Notes under the pieces: generated by a model
What the model was told of the DNA's origin: nothing
Seen by the model: the letters and a program-made list of their open reading frames with translations, nothing else
The model's database searches: none
Shown here: positions 5,153 to 7,549 of the stretch, piece by piece
How the letters are laid out: every line of letters starts with the position of its first letter
Numbering within the stretch: position 1 is the stretch's first letter
Assembly: GCA_026992215.1 (NCBI GenBank)
Contig: JALXAI010000126.1
Coordinates: 1-7,549 of the forward strand
Length of the DNA: 7,549 nucleotides
From: Desulfobacterales bacterium
GTDB taxonomy: Bacteria > Desulfobacterota > Syntrophobacteria > B119-G9
Direction: 5' to 3'
Made by a program: the position numbers and the translations under genes

Positions 5153-6625
5153 ATGAGAGAGATAACTGATATCCCGGTTTCGTTAACCTTTGATGATGTG
5201 CTGCTTTTGCCCGGTTATTCCGAAGTCTTGCCTGTGGAAACAGATCTAAAAACCAGGGTAACCAGAAACATAACGATGAACATGCCGCTTTTGAGTGCCG
5301 CCATGGACACGGTCACCGAGGCGGATACTGCCATTAGCATGGCTCGCGAAGGCGGAATGGGGGTTATCCATAGAAACATGAGCATCGAACGGCAGGCTCA
5401 GGAGGTGGATAAGGTTAAAAAATCGGAAAGTGGCATGATCGTTGACCCCGTAACCGTCGGGCCTGATCAGAAGATATCCGACGTCTTCGAGGTGATGAAG
5501 AGATACAAGATTTCGGGCGTGCCTGTCGTGGAAGGTGAACAGCTGGTGGGCATCATCACCAACAGGGACCTTCGTTTCGAAACGAACTTAAACCTTAAAG
5601 TTCGGGATGTTATGACCAGTGAAAACCTGATAACCGCTCCGGAAGGAATTACCCTCGAGGAGTCCAAGGCGCTGCTTCACAAGAACCGGATAGAAAAGTT
5701 ACTGGTAGTGGACGATGAAGGCAGGTTAAAAGGACTTATAACCATCAAGGATATCATGAAACTGAAAAAATACCCCAACGCGTGCAAGGATAGCCTCGGA
5801 AGGTTAAGGGTTGCAGCCGCCGTGGGCGTGGGGGAAGAAGGTATCGCCAGGGCAAGGGCATTGGCTGGCGCCGGAGTGGACATGATCGTTGTGGATTCAG
5901 CCCACGGACACTCCAGGAAAGTGATAGATACGGTGGCCGAAATAAAGAAATTGTTTCCCGACATAGAGCTCATGGCAGGAAACATTGCCACGGCACAGGG
6001 CGCAGAAGCTCTTGCCAGAGCAGGTGCAGACGCCATAAAAGTAGGGGTAGGCCCGGGATCCATATGCACCACGAGAGTGGTTGCCGGGGTTGGAGTTCCG
6101 CAAATTAGCGCAATATTCGAATGTGCCCCCGTAGGTGAACAATACGGCATACCGGTTATTGCAGATGGGGGTATCAAGTATTCGGGAGACGTGGTCAAGG
6201 CTCTGGCAGCCGGCGCGCATGCCGTTATGATCGGAAGTCTTTTTGCGGGAACGGAAGAAAGCCCCGGCGAGACAATCCTTTTCCAGGGAAGAAGCTACAA
6301 AACCTACAGGGGCATGGGATCCCTGGGGGCAATGCAGGAAGGAAGCCGCGACAGGTACTTCCAGGACGTGGTTGACGAAGCCACCAAGTTGGTTCCGGAA
6401 GGAATCGAGGGACGGGTACCGTACAAGGGGCCGCTCTCAGCCAGCATATTTCAGCTGCTTGGCGGACTCAGAGCCGGTATGGGTTACGTTGGCTGCCGAA
6501 ACCTTGAAGAATTGAGGGAAAAAGCCCGTTTTATCAGAATAACGCAGGCGGGCCTGAGAGAAAGCCACGTGCACGACGTAATAATTACAAAGGAAGCACC
6601 TAACTACAGGGTCGAAAACAGGTAA
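5153..6625 (+). CDS. guaB: Inosine-5'-monophosphate dehydrogenase
   Basis: IMPDH oxidises IMP to XMP with NAD, the committed step to guanine nucleotides; it acts in the cytoplasm as a tetramer/octamer. The full-length 490 residues are typical. The (beta/alpha)8 barrel begins with LTFDDVLLLPGYSEV (11-25) and is interrupted by two CBS domains (about 95-150 and 153-205), the usual site for adenine/guanine nucleotide control. NAD-site Asp248 is in VVDSAHGH. The catalytic loop GPGSICTT (300-307) has Cys305. IMP-phosphate-binding ADGGIKYSG is at 337-345, and YRGMGSLGAM at 385-394. The mobile flap Arg401-Tyr402 is in DRYFQ. All expected residues are present with E. coli-like numbering. AGGAG lies six bases before the ATG. 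It follows the DHS-like gene by 14 bases and precedes guaA by 76. Confidence 0.98.
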   Translation: MREITDIPVSLTFDDVLLLPGYSEVLPVETDLKTRVTRNITMNMPLLSAAMDTVTEADTAISMAREGGMGVIHRNMSIERQAQEVDKVKKSESGMIVDPVTVGPDQKISDVFEVMKRYKISGVPVVEGEQLVGIITNRDLRFETNLNLKVRDVMTSENLITAPEGITLEESKALLHKNRIEKLLVVDDEGRLKGLITIKDIMKLKKYPNACKDSLGRLRVAAAVGVGEEGIARARALAGAGVDMIVVDSAHGHSRKVIDTVAEIKKLFPDIELMAGNIATAQGAEALARAGADAIKVGVGPGSICTTRVVAGVGVPQISAIFECAPVGEQYGIPVIADGGIKYSGDVVKALAAGAHAVMIGSLFAGTEESPGETILFQGRSYKTYRGMGSLGAMQEGSRDRYFQDVVDEATKLVPEGIEGRVPYKGPLSASIFQLLGGLRAGMGYVGCRNLEELREKARFIRITQAGLRESHVHDVIITKEAPNYRVENR

Positions 6626-6649
6626 TGCCCGTCGATTTTCCAGGGCATT
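6624..6649 (+). other. Hairpin between guaB and guaA
   Basis: A perfect 7-base inverted repeat AATGCCC / GGGCATT flanks a 12-base loop and starts at the last bases of the guaB stop codon. It is followed by TTTATAATTAAG and not by a T-run, so it is not a convincing intrinsic terminator. It may be an mRNA processing or stability element that tunes guaA relative to guaB. The TATAAT at 6650-6655 has no -35 at the right distance. No purine-riboswitch-like structure was recognised. Confidence 0.3.
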
Positions 6650-6701
6650 TATAATTAAGCGGAACCAGAAAAGAAAACAAAAGGAGCTGGCGGGAACGAA
6701 A

Positions 6702-7549
6702 ATGTCGTATGCAAAAGAAGAAAAAATCCTGATACTCGATTTCGGTTCGCAATACACCCAGATAATTGCCCGAAGGGTAAGGGAAAGCCACGTATATTGC
6801 GAAATACATCCCTTCAACTGGCCCCTTGGTGATATCAAGAAGTTTGCTCCCAAGGGTATTATTTTTTCCGGAGGGCCAGCCAGTGTAACTGACAGCGATG
6901 CTCCCGTAGTGCCCGCTGAAATCTATGACCTGAACGTGCCCATCCTCGGGATATGTTATGGCATGCAACTGATAACGCACCAGCTGGGAGGAAGTGTCGG
7001 TTCCGCGAAGCAAAGAGAATACGGGCCTGCTTACATGAAAATACTCAGGAAAGATCCCCTTTTCTCCGGGATAGGAGAAGACAGTATAAGGGTCTGGATG
7101 AGTCACGGGGATAAAATAGATAAAATGCCCCGGGGGTTTCAGGTACTGGGCGAAAGCGATAATTCTCCCGTGGCGGCCATGGGAGACCTGAATCGCAAGA
7201 TCTTCGGCCTGCAGTTTCATCCCGAGGTTGTTCACACACCCCAGGGCAGGTTGATACTGGAGAATTTTATATTCAACGTGTGCCGGTGCAAACCGCTCTG
7301 GACCATGAAGTCGTTCGTCGAAACCACGATATCAGGAATAAAGGACAGGGTCGGGTCCCACGAAGTTATCTGCGCCCTTAGCGGAGGCGTGGATTCGTCT
7401 GTTGTTGCCGTTCTTTTGCACGAGGCCATAGGTAAAAGGCTTCACTGTATTTTCGTGAACAACGGCCTTCTAAGGAAAGGCGAGGCCAGGCAGGTTCTCC
7501 GGGTTTTCGGTGACCATTTCGACATGGACCTTCATTATGTCGATGCCTC
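6702..7549 (+). CDS. guaA: GMP synthase (glutamine-hydrolysing), 3' end beyond window
   Basis: GMP synthase amidates XMP to GMP using ATP and ammonia from glutamine. The first 282 codons are open to the window edge, a little over half of the usual ~510-525 residues. The class I glutamine amidotransferase domain (about 8-195) shows ILDFGSQYTQ (10-20), IFSGGPASV (54-62), the nucleophile Cys85 in GICYGMQ, and the His173/Glu175 pair in QFHPEV. The ATP pyrophosphatase domain then begins with the PP-loop LSGGVDSS (226-233), and VNNGLLRKGE (252-261) follows. All catalytic residues seen are intact. Start: ATG at 6702 with GGGA six bases upstream (AGGAG is further, 15 bases away). It is 76 bases after guaB on the same strand, the classic guaBA order. 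The identification is very secure. Confidence 0.97.
   Translation, partial: MSYAKEEKILILDFGSQYTQIIARRVRESHVYCEIHPFNWPLGDIKKFAPKGIIFSGGPASVTDSDAPVVPAEIYDLNVPILGICYGMQLITHQLGGSVGSAKQREYGPAYMKILRKDPLFSGIGEDSIRVWMSHGDKIDKMPRGFQVLGESDNSPVAAMGDLNRKIFGLQFHPEVVHTPQGRLILENFIFNVCRCKPLWTMKSFVETTISGIKDRVGSHEVICALSGGVDSSVVAVLLHEAIGKRLHCIFVNNGLLRKGEARQVLRVFGDHFDMDLHYVDA

Noticed and set aside
5677..6220. Long minus-strand open frames opposite guaB
   Set aside because: They are shadows of a fully conserved IMPDH; the Ser/Thr/Ala/Pro-rich product is typical of antisense translation.

Overview
The window reads as an ordinary chromosomal segment of a free-living bacterium with mid-range base composition. It shows no mobile elements, CRISPR, tRNA or rRNA. 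The gene set is a NIL-domain ferredoxin next to an IscU scaffold and mnmA, a bacterial deoxyhypusine-synthase-like gene, and guaB-guaA. This fits an anaerobic member of the Desulfobacterota (former Deltaproteobacteria) or a similar lineage. The assignment is inferred from gene content and is not proven.

Left part, minus strand (about 1-1826): a compact sulfur-transfer operon read right to left. It encodes a NIL/2[4Fe-4S] ferredoxin, an IscU-type Fe-S scaffold, and the tRNA 2-thiouridylase MnmA, which runs off the left edge. No cysteine desulfurase lies in the visible part. The iscU-like frame overlaps the start of mnmA by 95 bases. MnmA has the CxxC plus distal Cys arrangement. A candidate sigma-70 promoter with a perfect TTGACA lies upstream of the ferredoxin gene.

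Middle (about 1827-3062): a divergent promoter region, then a 116-residue unrecognised protein on the plus strand. Convergent to it is a 126-residue minus-strand protein with an acidic N-terminus and a C-terminal KOW/Tudor-like fold resembling the tail of UvrD/PcrA helicases. A 325-base non-coding stretch follows, holding candidate promoters facing both ways.

Right part, plus strand (3063-7549): four genes in a row with short gaps (36, 14 and 76 bases). They encode an auxin-efflux-carrier (AEC) family permease, a deoxyhypusine-synthase-family enzyme, IMP dehydrogenase (guaB) and the first 282 codons of GMP synthase (guaA). GuaB and GuaA convert IMP to XMP to GMP. The two upstream genes suggest polyamine-type metabolism coupled to the guanine nucleotide operon, but the link rests only on position.

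I see no convincing new multi-gene defence or mobile system. The most interesting points are the long iscU/mnmA overlap, the possible Fe-S form of MnmA encoded beside Fe-S and ferredoxin partners, the DHS-like enzyme with an altered active-site region, and the small Tudor-tail protein.
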